From contig JARLIS010000026.1 in the NCBI GenBank assembly GCA_031291615.1, positions 1 through 64,000 on the forward strand: a stretch of DNA of 64,000 nucleotides, in the 5' to 3' direction. This document shows, piece by piece, positions 26,241 through 34,836 of the stretch (positions are counted from its first letter, which is position 1; the number at the start of each line of letters is the position of its first letter). The translations under genes and the position numbers were made by a program. Source of the DNA: Parvibaculum sp. Lineage in GTDB: Bacteria > Pseudomonadota > Alphaproteobacteria > Parvibaculales > Parvibaculaceae. The notes beneath the pieces were generated by a model. The model was not told where the DNA came from. It worked only from the letters and a program-made list of their open reading frames with translations, and ran no database searches.

Positions 26241-27130
26241 GCTTTCCAGCCTGCCGGTACGACAAGCCTCAGGAAATGCGTGCCCTGCTCGATTGTCTGC
26301 GGCAAATACCCACGCTCGTCGCCGTCGACCTCAACTTCAAGCCCTTCGGGCCCGAAGAAGTGCGCCATCCGCATCGGCAGCACCTCGACATCCGAGAGCC
26401 GCTCGACGCGACCGAGACCCAGCGCGATCAGATAGCGGATCAGCGCAAACCTGCCTCCGTTCTTGAAGAGAAAAAGCGTCAAATCCGGCTGCGAAATGTC
26501 GCCGCCGCGCGACAGCACATGAGGGCCCGCAAAATATCGGCCGTTGATCACAATGGCCCATGCCGCGCGTTTTTCGCGTCCGTCGACAATGAGACGGATA
26601 TCGCGCCCCGGACCCTTGGTCCATTCTTTCACACCCGCCCACACAAAGGCGCCCTTGCCAAAGAGCCGCTTCAGCACCGGATTGATCCGGTGAACGACAA
26701 CGCCGTCGAAGCCGATCCCGACCATCATCAGAAAGATGCGCCCTTCGACAAGGCCGGTGCCAATGAGGTGCGCGGGCCCCGAAAGCAGCATGTCGGCAAT
26801 ATCGCCCGCGCGCGCCCTCAGCCCGAGTTCGAGCGCCAGCACATTCGCCGTGCCGAGCGGAACGATGCCCAGCGGCACGCCCTGGCCAAGAAGTCCGCGC
26901 GCGACCTCGTTGATCGTGCCGTCGCCACCAGCGGCAACGATGACGTCGGAATTGCCGCGATCGACGGCGGCGCGTGCGAGCCTCGTCGCATCTCCGGGGC
27001 CCGTCGTTTCCTCGACCGTCACAAGCACGCCCGCCTGCGACAACCGCTCGATCACGGCATGCAAAAGCCCCGGACGCCGGGCACCCGCGACGGGATTCAG
27101 AATGATGTGTACGGAGCGGCGTAAAGCCAA
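26237..27130 (-). CDS. Diacylglycerol/lipid kinase family protein (YegS-like)
   Basis: A 297-residue soluble lipid kinase. The N-terminal HIILNPVAGARRP and the nucleotide-binding GGDGTINEVARGLLG (around residues 65-80) define the DAGK catalytic domain; GTANVLALELGL follows. Family members phosphorylate diacylglycerol, sphingosine-like bases or phosphatidylglycerol. It is transcribed away from the metallophosphoesterase-glycosyltransferase pair. Together they suggest a locus for remodelling membrane lipids (inference). Confidence 0.9.
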   Translation of the reverse strand: MALRRSVHIILNPVAGARRPGLLHAVIERLSQAGVLVTVEETTGPGDATRLARAAVDRGNSDVIVAAGGDGTINEVARGLLGQGVPLGIVPLGTANVLALELGLRARAGDIADMLLSGPAHLIGTGLVEGRIFLMMVGIGFDGVVVHRINPVLKRLFGKGAFVWAGVKEWTKGPGRDIRLIVDGREKRAAWAIVINGRYFAGPHVLSRGGDISQPDLTLFLFKNGGRFALIRYLIALGLGRVERLSDVEVLPMRMAHFFGPEGLEVEVDGDERGYLPQTIEQGTHFLRLVVPAGWKA

Positions 27131-27309
27131 AGGAATCTCCCGGCCTATGTCTTCAAAATGTCACGAAAGCGTCACGAGAACTTGTCCACAGGCCATGAAT
27201 ATAGCGGTCGGAAGATCAGGCGCCCCCGCTTATAGCGCTTAATGGACTAGGTGGCGAGCGATCCGGTGCTTGATCCGTAAGCGTACTATCGTGAGATGAC
27301 CGGAAAATC

Positions 27310-28296
27310 ATGACGGCATTCGGCAAAGCTCTGACTGGCCTGAACTCCGCCCTCGCCCTCGGTTCGGCGAGATCGAAACTTTCTCCAAATCTCGACCCCC
27401 TGGAAGACACTCGCGTCCCGACGAAGCGCCGCTCACGGCGCGGCAGCCTCGATGAACGCCTGACGGGCCCGCGCCCGAAGAACCGTAAGCGCCATCGCAC
27501 GCTTTTCCTTTCCGACATTCATCTCGGCACGCCGGGCTGCAAGGCCGACCTGCTGCTGGACTTCCTGCGCCACAACGATGCCGAGACGATCTATCTCGTC
27601 GGCGACATCATCGACGGCTGGCGCCTCAAGCGCTCCTGGTACTGGTCGGCGGCGCACAATGCGGTCGTTCAGGAAATCCTGCGCAAGGCGCGCAAGGGCG
27701 CCAACGTGATCTACGTCCCCGGCAATCACGACGAGGCGCTGCGGGATTACACCGGCCTCAACTTCGGCGGCGTCGACGTCATCGATGAAACGATCCACGA
27801 AACCGCCGACGGCAGGCGCTTCCTCGTCATTCACGGCGACCAGTTCGACGGTGTGGTCAAATACGCCAAATGGCTCGCCCATCTCGGCGACCGCGCCTAC
27901 GGCGCGGCGCTCGTGCTCAACAACTGGCTCCACGAAGTGCGCCGCGTGCTTGGCATGCCCTACTGGTCGCTCTCGTCCTATCTGAAAAACCGCGTCAAGA
28001 ACGCCGTCGAATATATTTCAAACTACGAAACGGCGGTTGCCCGCTCGGCGCGCGAGCGTGGCGTCGACGGCGTCATATGCGGCCATATCCACCACGCGGA
28101 GATCCGCGAAATGGACGGCGTCCTCTATTGCAACGACGGCGACTGGGTCGAAAGCTGCACCGCACTCAGCGAAGACGAAACCGGCGCGCTCTCGATCGTC
28201 ACCTGGCATCGCTTCTCTTGGGAAAACGGCCTCGGCGACGGCGAGCATGAGGACGAGACGGGTGCGGACGACGCGAATGTGCTGAACGCCGCCTGA
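27310..28296 (+). CDS. Metallophosphoesterase (UDP-2,3-diacylglucosamine diphosphatase-like)
   Basis: A 328-residue calcineurin-like phosphoesterase. The dimetal motifs appear in order: FLSDIHLGTPGC, LVGDIIDGW, VPGNHDEALR, FLVIHGDQFDG and ICGHIHHAEIREM. The first 60 residues are basic and Ser/Arg-rich, outside the catalytic domain. The fold is shared with LpxH, but alphaproteobacteria normally use LpxI for lipid A, so this paralog probably acts on another diphosphate or phospholipid. Its stop overlaps the start of the glycosyltransferase gene (TGATG), implying translational coupling. Confidence 0.88.
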   Translation: MTAFGKALTGLNSALALGSARSKLSPNLDPLEDTRVPTKRRSRRGSLDERLTGPRPKNRKRHRTLFLSDIHLGTPGCKADLLLDFLRHNDAETIYLVGDIIDGWRLKRSWYWSAAHNAVVQEILRKARKGANVIYVPGNHDEALRDYTGLNFGGVDVIDETIHETADGRRFLVIHGDQFDGVVKYAKWLAHLGDRAYGAALVLNNWLHEVRRVLGMPYWSLSSYLKNRVKNAVEYISNYETAVARSARERGVDGVICGHIHHAEIREMDGVLYCNDGDWVESCTALSEDETGALSIVTWHRFSWENGLGDGEHEDETGADDANVLNAA

Positions 28297-29471
28297 TGAC
28301 CGCACAGACGATCAGCGAGACATCTCCCCGCCCGACGCGCATCCGGCGCGCCGCCCGTCTGCTGAAACGCCTGCGCGGACGCCCCATGCCGCGCGATGTC
28401 GGCCGCTGCGCCGACAAGCTCAAAATCGTGATCGTCTCGGACGCGGCACCTCCGCAGGTCAACGGCGTGGTGCGGACCCTGCAACAACTGACAAGCGAAT
28501 TGCGGGCGCTGGGCCACGAGGTCGTCTCGATCACGCCCGATCAATTCGTCACCCTGCCCATGCCGAGCTATCCGGAAATCAGGCTCGCGCTCTTCCCCGG
28601 CCGCAAGGTCGCGCGGCTGATCAGGCAAGCCGACCCGAATGCCATCCATATTGCGACAGAAGGACCGCTCGGCCTCGCCGCGCGCAATTTCTGCACCCGG
28701 AACGGTATTCCCTTCTCAACCTCCTTCCACACGCGCTTCGCCGAATATCTGAATGCGCGGACAGGCGCGCCTCTTTCCTGGGGCTACGCCTTCCTGCGCT
28801 GGTTCCACAAAGGCGCGACGACGATCATGGTGGCGACCCGCTCGCTGCAGGCCGAGCTCGAAGCGCGCGGCTTCGGCTCGCCCTCGATCTGGTCGCGCGG
28901 TGTCGATACCGAGCTTTACCGGCCACGTCCGGACCTGCTCGGCGAGCATTATCTGGGGCTGCCCCGCCCGGTTCACCTCTATGTCGGCCGCGTCGCCGTC
29001 GAGAAGAACATCGAGGCCTTCCTCGATCTCGACCTGCCGGGCTCCAAGATGATCGTGGGCGACGGGCCGCGTCTCGAACACCTGCGCAAGCGCCATCCGA
29101 CCGCTCATTTCGCCGGCGCAATGTTCGGCGAGGAACTGGCCAAGGCCTATGCCGCCGCCGATTGCTTCGTCTTCCCGAGCCGGACGGACACGTTTGGCCT
29201 TGTCCTCATCGAAGCCCTTGCCGCCGGAACCCCGGTCGCCGCCTATCCGGTGCAAGGTCCCCTCGACGTGATCGGGACGGCCCCGGTCGCCGTCCTTGAC
29301 GAGGATCTGAGGGCTGCCTGCCTCGGGGCCGTGCGCCTTTCGAGGGCGGAAGCGCGGGAATTCGCCCTTGGCTTCTCCTGGGGGGCCTGTACCCGCCAGT
29401 TCCTGTCCAATCTCGCCCTTGAGGAAGAGGTGCCGGCAACGGTCGAAAAACGAGCGGTGGAGCCGGTCTGA
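28296..29471 (+). CDS. GT4-family glycosyltransferase
   Basis: A 391-residue GT-B glycosyltransferase. The N-terminal domain opens KLKIVIVSDAAPPQVNGVVRTLQQLTSEL, matching the nucleotide-sugar family of SqdX/MgtA/PimB-like enzymes. The C-terminal domain has HLYVGRVAVEKNIEAFL and the donor-binding FVFPSRTDTFGLVLIEALAAGTPVAAYP with the conserved E(x)7E pattern. It likely transfers a sugar to a lipid acceptor. The coupled phosphoesterase and nearby lipid kinase suggest a glycolipid pathway used under phosphate stress or similar (inference). Confidence 0.9.
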   Translation: MTAQTISETSPRPTRIRRAARLLKRLRGRPMPRDVGRCADKLKIVIVSDAAPPQVNGVVRTLQQLTSELRALGHEVVSITPDQFVTLPMPSYPEIRLALFPGRKVARLIRQADPNAIHIATEGPLGLAARNFCTRNGIPFSTSFHTRFAEYLNARTGAPLSWGYAFLRWFHKGATTIMVATRSLQAELEARGFGSPSIWSRGVDTELYRPRPDLLGEHYLGLPRPVHLYVGRVAVEKNIEAFLDLDLPGSKMIVGDGPRLEHLRKRHPTAHFAGAMFGEELAKAYAAADCFVFPSRTDTFGLVLIEALAAGTPVAAYPVQGPLDVIGTAPVAVLDEDLRAACLGAVRLSRAEAREFALGFSWGACTRQFLSNLALEEEVPATVEKRAVEPV

Positions 29472-29529
29472 CGGGGTGGCGCCGCAGCCGATTAAGCATA
29501 TGAGCCGCGGCTTATTGGCCCACCACCCC

Positions 29530-29558
29530 TTGTGACTGGGTGCGGCGCAATATATAAG
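29530..29558 (+). promoter_or_regulatory. Promoter of typA
   Basis: -35 TTGTGA (29530-29535), a 17-bp spacer and -10 TATAAG (29553-29558). The implied start near 29565 leaves a leader of about 55 nt. Confidence 0.6.
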
Positions 29559-29620
29559 GCGCCAATCTTGGCCGACCTGCGCCGACCGCGCATGGGGCCC
29601 CATTTTTTCCGGTAATTCAT

Positions 29621-31465
29621 ATGTCCCTTCGTAATATCGCGATCATCGCCCACGTCGACCATGGGAAGACGACACTGGTTGACCAGCTGCTGAAGCAGTC
29701 CGGCACGTTCCGGGAAAACCAGCAGGTGATGGAACGCGTCATGGACTCGAACGATCTCGAGCGCGAACGCGGCATTACCATTCTCGCCAAGCCCACCAGC
29801 GTCGACTGGGTCGAGGACGGCGTTCACACCCGCATCAACATCATCGACACCCCCGGCCATGCCGACTTCGGCGGCGAGGTCGAGCGCATCCTGTCGATGG
29901 TCGACGGCGTCGTGCTGCTGGTCGATGCGGCCGAAGGCCCGCTCCCGCAGACGAAGTTCGTGACCTCCAAGGCGCTGGCGCTCGGCCTGCGCCCCATCGT
30001 CCTCATCAACAAGGTGGACCGCCCCGACGGCCGCCCCGATGAAGTCCATATCGAAGCCTTCGATCTCTTCGCAGCCCTTGGCGCGACCGACGAACAGCTC
30101 GACTTCCCCTGCATCTTCGCCTCCGCCCGCCAGGGCTGGGCGACCGAAGACCTCAACGCTCCCGATGCGAAAGAGCATGGCCTGAAACCGCTCTTCCACA
30201 AGATCATCACGCACTTCCAGGCGCCCAAGGCAATGTCCGACGGCTCCGCCGACGAGCCCTTCGCCATGCTCGTGACGACGATCGAGGCCGACCCCTATCT
30301 CGGCCGCATTCTGACGGGCCGCATCGAGAAGGGCGTCGCCAAGCCCAACATGCCCGTTCAGGTGCTCCGCGCCGAGGGCGGCGTCATCGAAAAAGGCCGC
30401 CTCACCAAGGTGCTCGCCTATCGCGGCATCCAGCGCATTCCTGTTGAAGAGGCAAGCGCCGGCGACATCGTCGCCATTGCCGGCCTCGTCCAGGGCACCG
30501 TCGCCGACACGATCTGCGACACGAGCGTGACCGAGCCCATCAAGGCGCTGCCCATCGATCCGCCCACGCTTTCAATCACGGTCGCCATCAACGACAGCCC
30601 GCTTGCAGGCCGCGAAGGCACCAAGGTGCAGTCGCGCGTCATCCGCGAGCGCCTCTGGCGCGAGGCGGAAAGCAACGTCGCGATCCGCGTGTCGGACTCA
30701 GAAGCCGGCGACGCCTTCGAAGTTGCGGGCCGCGGCGAATTGCAGCTCGGCGTGCTCATCGAGACGATGCGCCGCGAGGGTTTCGAACTCGGCATCTCGC
30801 GCCCCCGCGTGCTCTATCGCGAAGACGAGAAGGGCAATCGCTTGGAGCCGATCGAGGAAGCGACCATCGACGTCGACGACGAATTCACGGGCGTCGTCAT
30901 CGAGAAGATGTCGAGCCGCAAGGGCGAACTCGTCGACATGCGCCCGACCGGCGCCGGCAAGACGCGCATCATCTTCCATTGCCCCTCGCGCGGCCTCATC
31001 GGCTATCACGGCGAATTCCTGACCGACACGCGCGGCACGGGCGTCATGAACCGCATCTTCAAGGCCTATGAGCCCTATCGCGGCGAAATCGAAGGCCGCC
31101 GCAACGGCGTGCTGATCTCGACCGGCGACGGCGACGCGGTGCCCTATGGCCTCTGGTACATCGAGGAGCGCGGCACGCTCTTCATTTCGCCCGGCGAGAA
31201 GGTCTATCGCGGCATGATCATCGGCGAGAATGCGCGCCCCGACGATCTGGACGTGAACCCGCTGAAGGCCAAGCAGCTCACGAACATCCGCACGACCTCC
31301 AAGGACGAAGCCGTACGCCTGACGCCGCCCCGCCCGCTCACCCTCGAACAGGCCATCGCCTATATCGAGGCCGACGAGCTGGTGGAAGTGACGCCGAAGT
31401 CGATCCGCATCCGCAAGCGCTGGCTCGACCCCAACGACCGCAAGCGTGTCGCCCGCGCGGGCTAA
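29621..31465 (+). CDS. typA: Translational GTPase TypA/BipA
   Basis: A 614-residue GTPase of the EF-G family at normal length. Near the N-terminus [15 protein letters not shown] is the G1 P-loop, RGITILAK the G2 region, [15 protein letters not shown]3, and [13 protein letters not shown]4. Domains II, III and V and the C-terminal TypA-specific domain follow ([28 protein letters not shown]). TypA binds the 70S ribosome and helps large-subunit assembly and stress adaptation. It is monocistronic with its own promoter and terminator. Confidence 0.98.
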   Translation: MSLRNIAIIAHVDHGKTTLVDQLLKQSGTFRENQQVMERVMDSNDLERERGITILAKPTSVDWVEDGVHTRINIIDTPGHADFGGEVERILSMVDGVVLLVDAAEGPLPQTKFVTSKALALGLRPIVLINKVDRPDGRPDEVHIEAFDLFAALGATDEQLDFPCIFASARQGWATEDLNAPDAKEHGLKPLFHKIITHFQAPKAMSDGSADEPFAMLVTTIEADPYLGRILTGRIEKGVAKPNMPVQVLRAEGGVIEKGRLTKVLAYRGIQRIPVEEASAGDIVAIAGLVQGTVADTICDTSVTEPIKALPIDPPTLSITVAINDSPLAGREGTKVQSRVIRERLWREAESNVAIRVSDSEAGDAFEVAGRGELQLGVLIETMRREGFELGISRPRVLYREDEKGNRLEPIEEATIDVDDEFTGVVIEKMSSRKGELVDMRPTGAGKTRIIFHCPSRGLIGYHGEFLTDTRGTGVMNRIFKAYEPYRGEIEGRRNGVLISTGDGDAVPYGLWYIEERGTLFISPGEKVYRGMIIGENARPDDLDVNPLKAKQLTNIRTTSKDEAVRLTPPRPLTLEQAIAYIEADELVEVTPKSIRIRKRWLDPNDRKRVARAG

Positions 31466-31491
31466 GGCCCCTGCAATCATAAACTTTCGTG

Positions 31492-31523
31492 ATGGCCGCA
31501 GATTTTGCGGCCATTTCGTTTTG
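31492..31523 (+). terminator. Terminator of typA
   Basis: A perfect 9-bp stem ATGGCCGCA (31492-31500) with TGCGGCCAT (31506-31514), a GATTT loop and a TTCGTTTT tail, 26 bp after the typA stop. Confidence 0.8.
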
Positions 31524-31587
31524 GAGTGACCCGCGTGGCGGAAAGTCCCGCCGGGCCACACGCCAGCGCGGCTTATGTTTAAAACCG

Positions 31588-31616
31588 CTGTTTCAGCCCG
31601 TTATATTCCATATAAT
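31588..31616 (+). promoter_or_regulatory. Promoter of LuxR-type regulator
   Basis: A perfect -10 TATAAT (31611-31616) with a weak -35 CTGTTT (31588-31593) at 17-bp spacing. It implies a start near 31623 and supports the ATG at 31644 rather than the in-frame ATG at 31575. Confidence 0.5.
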
Positions 31617-31643
31617 CATAGCCGGCTTCCACGGCAGGCGACG

Positions 31644-32747
31644 ATGGCGACAATCGGGACAAGGCAGCTTTCGGCCCTCAGGCAGGTCACGGCGCTTGGC
31701 CTGCCTGCAAATCTCGTCATTTCCGAATTGGTCGAGTGCCTCAAGGACATAGTCGGGTTTGACTCCGCGTCCATGGTCTTTCTCGACGAACGGCTTGCTC
31801 CCCGAGACTTGTTCGCAACGCACGATAACCGGCCCCATGTAACCGCTCGATATCTCGAACGATGGTTCAATCGCGACGAGGCGCTCTTCTATCCAAGCCA
31901 GATCAGGATGCAGACCGATCCGAAGCTTGCCCAGATACGCGTCAGCGATTTCTCAGGTCGGCCCGGACGCACCGAAATCTATGAGGAGATTTTCAAACAC
32001 AATCTCCACCATTGGATAGCCGGCATCGCCATCCGCAACGGCGCCCGCGCCATCGGCAATCTGGGAATTGGCCGCCCCCCGTCATCATCGGATTTCTCCG
32101 ACAGGGATATGGCGCTGCTCGCCCAGGTCAGACCCTATCTGTCGCAAGCCCTGTCGCGGCAGGATGAAGCCGGGAACTTCTCGCCGGAACAATTGACGCA
32201 TTCCGAAACGGCGATGATCGTCACCGACATGGCCGGCAACCTCCAGCATTCGACGTCGAACGGCTGGCGCCTGCTGCGCCAGGCCGCAAACATCAACGCC
32301 GACAGAAAGACCTATACGGATCGGACCTGCGAATGGGCCCGCCCCTTCCTTGCAGGTTTGGCCCAAAGGATCGAAATGTCCTTGAACGGACATGATGCGC
32401 CCCCGGCCACGGTGACCGTCGGGTCGCCTTACGGATATTTTCTTCTGCGCGCCTATGCCCTGGATTCGTCATGGAGCGATCCCGCCCGCCTCATATGCGT
32501 GCAGATCGAGCGGCAGGTTCCTATCGCCCTGCGCCTTTACGCGTCGGAGCGCTATCGCAGACTTTCTCTCCGCGAACGCAAGGTGTGTGAGCTTGTGGCA
32601 TCGGGTTTCTCGCATGGCGAGGTTGCCTCGGCGATGGGTGTCAAGCCTTCGACGGCCATTTCGCATACGCGCAGCATCTACGCAAAGCTCGGCGTCCACG
32701 AGCGCGAGGGCCTCGTGGGCGCCTTGCTTCCGCCGACACGCCGATAA
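31644..32747 (+). CDS. LuxR-family transcriptional regulator
   Basis: A 367-residue protein. The N-terminal 250 residues look like GAF/PAS-type sensory domains with no clear motif. The C-terminus is a LuxR/NarL helix-turn-helix: LSLRERKVCELVASGFSHGEVASAMGVKPSTAISHTRSIYAKLGVHEREGLVGALL. There is no receiver domain, so it probably senses a ligand or partner directly. The HAF autotransporter gene downstream converges on it with a 9-bp gap; proximity makes regulation possible but does not show it. The upstream TATAAT element supports this start. Confidence 0.85.
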   Translation: MATIGTRQLSALRQVTALGLPANLVISELVECLKDIVGFDSASMVFLDERLAPRDLFATHDNRPHVTARYLERWFNRDEALFYPSQIRMQTDPKLAQIRVSDFSGRPGRTEIYEEIFKHNLHHWIAGIAIRNGARAIGNLGIGRPPSSSDFSDRDMALLAQVRPYLSQALSRQDEAGNFSPEQLTHSETAMIVTDMAGNLQHSTSNGWRLLRQAANINADRKTYTDRTCEWARPFLAGLAQRIEMSLNGHDAPPATVTVGSPYGYFLLRAYALDSSWSDPARLICVQIERQVPIALRLYASERYRRLSLRERKVCELVASGFSHGEVASAMGVKPSTAISHTRSIYAKLGVHEREGLVGALLPPTRR

Positions 32748-32756
32748 TCCGCGCGC

Positions 32757-34826
32757 TCAGAGAGCGATGCTGAGTTCCGCGCCGGCATGAGTTTCGGTGT
32801 GGATGCTGTCGCGGCCCGCGACGCCATTGACGAAAAGGTTGAGCCTCACGCTCTCGCTGACGCCATATCCGACACGCGCGCCATATTCGACCCAACGCGG
32901 ATTGGAATTCTTTGGCGACAGCGTGCCGACCGCAGGCACTGTCGCCTTCACGTCGGACGAGGCTCCAAAGCCCTGCGCACCCGCGCCCCAGACCGTTGCG
33001 TCGATCCTGTCGGTGAAGCGATGCGTCCACTTCGCGCCGAGCTTTGCCGCGTTGAACCTGTCCGTGCCCGAGGAGACGCTTGCCGGGAAAGGATTGCTCG
33101 GATCGGTATTCTCGACATAGGCATCGGTGTGGAACCAGTTGCGGCCAACTTCCAGACTCACGACCGCCTCGTCAGTGGCGGTCACGTCATATCCCACGCC
33201 AGCGCGCGCAAAAAGATAACCGAGTGAACCGTCCGCGCTGCCTCTCCCGCTCGATGAGCCCGCGCCGTTCTGGTACGTGCGACGGAAATCGAATGATCCA
33301 TCCGGCGCGCCCCAACCGCCGACCTCGGCAAAGGGATGGAGAGCTCCCTCAGCGCCGACATAGCGCAAGGCGAGAGCGCCGATGAGCGCATGGTTCATGC
33401 TCACATCCTTGTAGCGCTCCTGATTGAGAGAAATGCCGCCGAGAAGAGAAAAGCCACTCCCAAATCCCACCTTGCCGGACACGCCTCCGGCAGCGGAACC
33501 CACGGATCCGTAGACATTGACGCCATCAAGCGCTCCGAGAGGCTTGTCGTCGCCGAGAAGTCTCGACGCAAATCCATGCGCCTGCACGGCGGCGCCCAGA
33601 CGATCGAGACCCAGATTGTCGACCGATTCCTGCTGTCCCCCGGGCGTCGTAATGGCCGCGAAATCCGGCGTCGCGCGGGCGATGAAGGCCGTGTAGAAGC
33701 TGTCGCCTGGAAATGCCGCCTCGCCGACAATGAACTGTCCGTCGCGCGAGATGCCGCTTGCGATCTGGACGGTGATGCCCGTCATGTTGACGCCTGCGCC
33801 GGCAAGGACCGCATTTAGATCGCGCATGCCGGCCTCGGCCGTCCAGATGAAGCCGTGGCCGTTCACCGATGTCGTACCGATGCTGTATCCGACAATGATC
33901 TTGCCATCCGCGCTCGCGGCCTGGGCCTGCGAGTAGTCGTCATTGCCGAGCGTGCCGAGATCGACCATGCCTGTCGTGTCGGTCCAGCGGAAGGCGTGCG
34001 CCGCGCCGCCAGCGAGTTCGCTTACGCCCACGACAGTCGATCCGTCGCCGCTGACATTGTAGGCATAGGAATCGCCGACAAAGCCGCCGATGGTGCCAAG
34101 GTCGATCGCCGTGCCGCCGCTCCACATCGTGGCATGACCGTGTCCGCCTGCTTCCTGGCTCGCACCGACGATGATCGAGCCATCGGTGCTGACGCCCAAG
34201 GCGGTCGAGTCTCCCATCGCGCCGACAAGCGTTCCCAAATCGGTGACCACGGCAGTCGCCCAACTGTCCGTCGTCGTCCAGGTCACGGCGTGGCTGTGCC
34301 CGTTCGGCACGATGCTCGATCCGACAATAACGGCGCCATCGCCGCTGATGCCTTGCGCCTGCGCATCGCCGACCGCCCCGCCAAAATTGCCGAGATCGAT
34401 CATGCCGCCGCCGGATGTCCAGCGAAAGGCATGCGCGTAGCCGGAGGTCGTGATGCTATAGCCGACGATCGCGGAGCCGTCGGCCGAAACGCCGTTGGCG
34501 GCCGAAAATATGGGCTTGTTGTCCGGCAGCGAACCGGGCAAGCCGAGATATCCGAGATCGGTCATGCCGCCGCTCGTCCACATGAAGGCGGACGACCAAT
34601 CGGCATCATTGCCGCTGGTAATATCGCTCGACCCGACAACCACCGATCCATCGTCGCTTACGCCCTTCGCATAGGACGCATAATCCAGGCCGCCCAGCGC
34701 GCCTAGATTCTGGATGAGGACCGCAGCCTGAGCCGCGCCCGGCGCCACAAGCGCCGAGCTGCACATGAGGAGAGTAAGGACGGAGCGCACGGTTTGCCGC
34801 CGCGCATTTGCACGTTTCGTGATCAT
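32757..34826 (-). CDS. HAF-repeat autotransporter, copy A
   Basis: A 689-residue surface protein. The signal peptide (residues 1-34) ends APGAAQA. About eight tandem HAF-type repeats follow (about 40-370) of pattern DLGxLGG ... GVSxDGSxVVGxS ... HAFRWT, predicted to fold as a beta-propeller-like passenger. The C-terminal 270 residues form an autotransporter beta-domain with aromatic strands such as HPFAEVGGWGAPDGSFDFRRTY. The barrel ends in Leu rather than the more common Phe. It probably displays the repeat domain on the cell surface. It lies 10 bp downstream of a paralog in the same orientation. Confidence 0.88.
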   Translation of the reverse strand: MITKRANARRQTVRSVLTLLMCSSALVAPGAAQAAVLIQNLGALGGLDYASYAKGVSDDGSVVVGSSDITSGNDADWSSAFMWTSGGMTDLGYLGLPGSLPDNKPIFSAANGVSADGSAIVGYSITTSGYAHAFRWTSGGGMIDLGNFGGAVGDAQAQGISGDGAVIVGSSIVPNGHSHAVTWTTTDSWATAVVTDLGTLVGAMGDSTALGVSTDGSIIVGASQEAGGHGHATMWSGGTAIDLGTIGGFVGDSYAYNVSGDGSTVVGVSELAGGAAHAFRWTDTTGMVDLGTLGNDDYSQAQAASADGKIIVGYSIGTTSVNGHGFIWTAEAGMRDLNAVLAGAGVNMTGITVQIASGISRDGQFIVGEAAFPGDSFYTAFIARATPDFAAITTPGGQQESVDNLGLDRLGAAVQAHGFASRLLGDDKPLGALDGVNVYGSVGSAAGGVSGKVGFGSGFSLLGGISLNQERYKDVSMNHALIGALALRYVGAEGALHPFAEVGGWGAPDGSFDFRRTYQNGAGSSSGRGSADGSLGYLFARAGVGYDVTATDEAVVSLEVGRNWFHTDAYVENTDPSNPFPASVSSGTDRFNAAKLGAKWTHRFTDRIDATVWGAGAQGFGASSDVKATVPAVGTLSPKNSNPRWVEYGARVGYGVSESVRLNLFVNGVAGRDSIHTETHAGAELSIAL

Positions 34827-34836
34827 TTTCGGTATC

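Noticed and set aside
31575..31643. N-terminal extension of the LuxR-type regulator
   Set aside because: A TATAAT -10 element lies inside it, so the transcript likely begins downstream.
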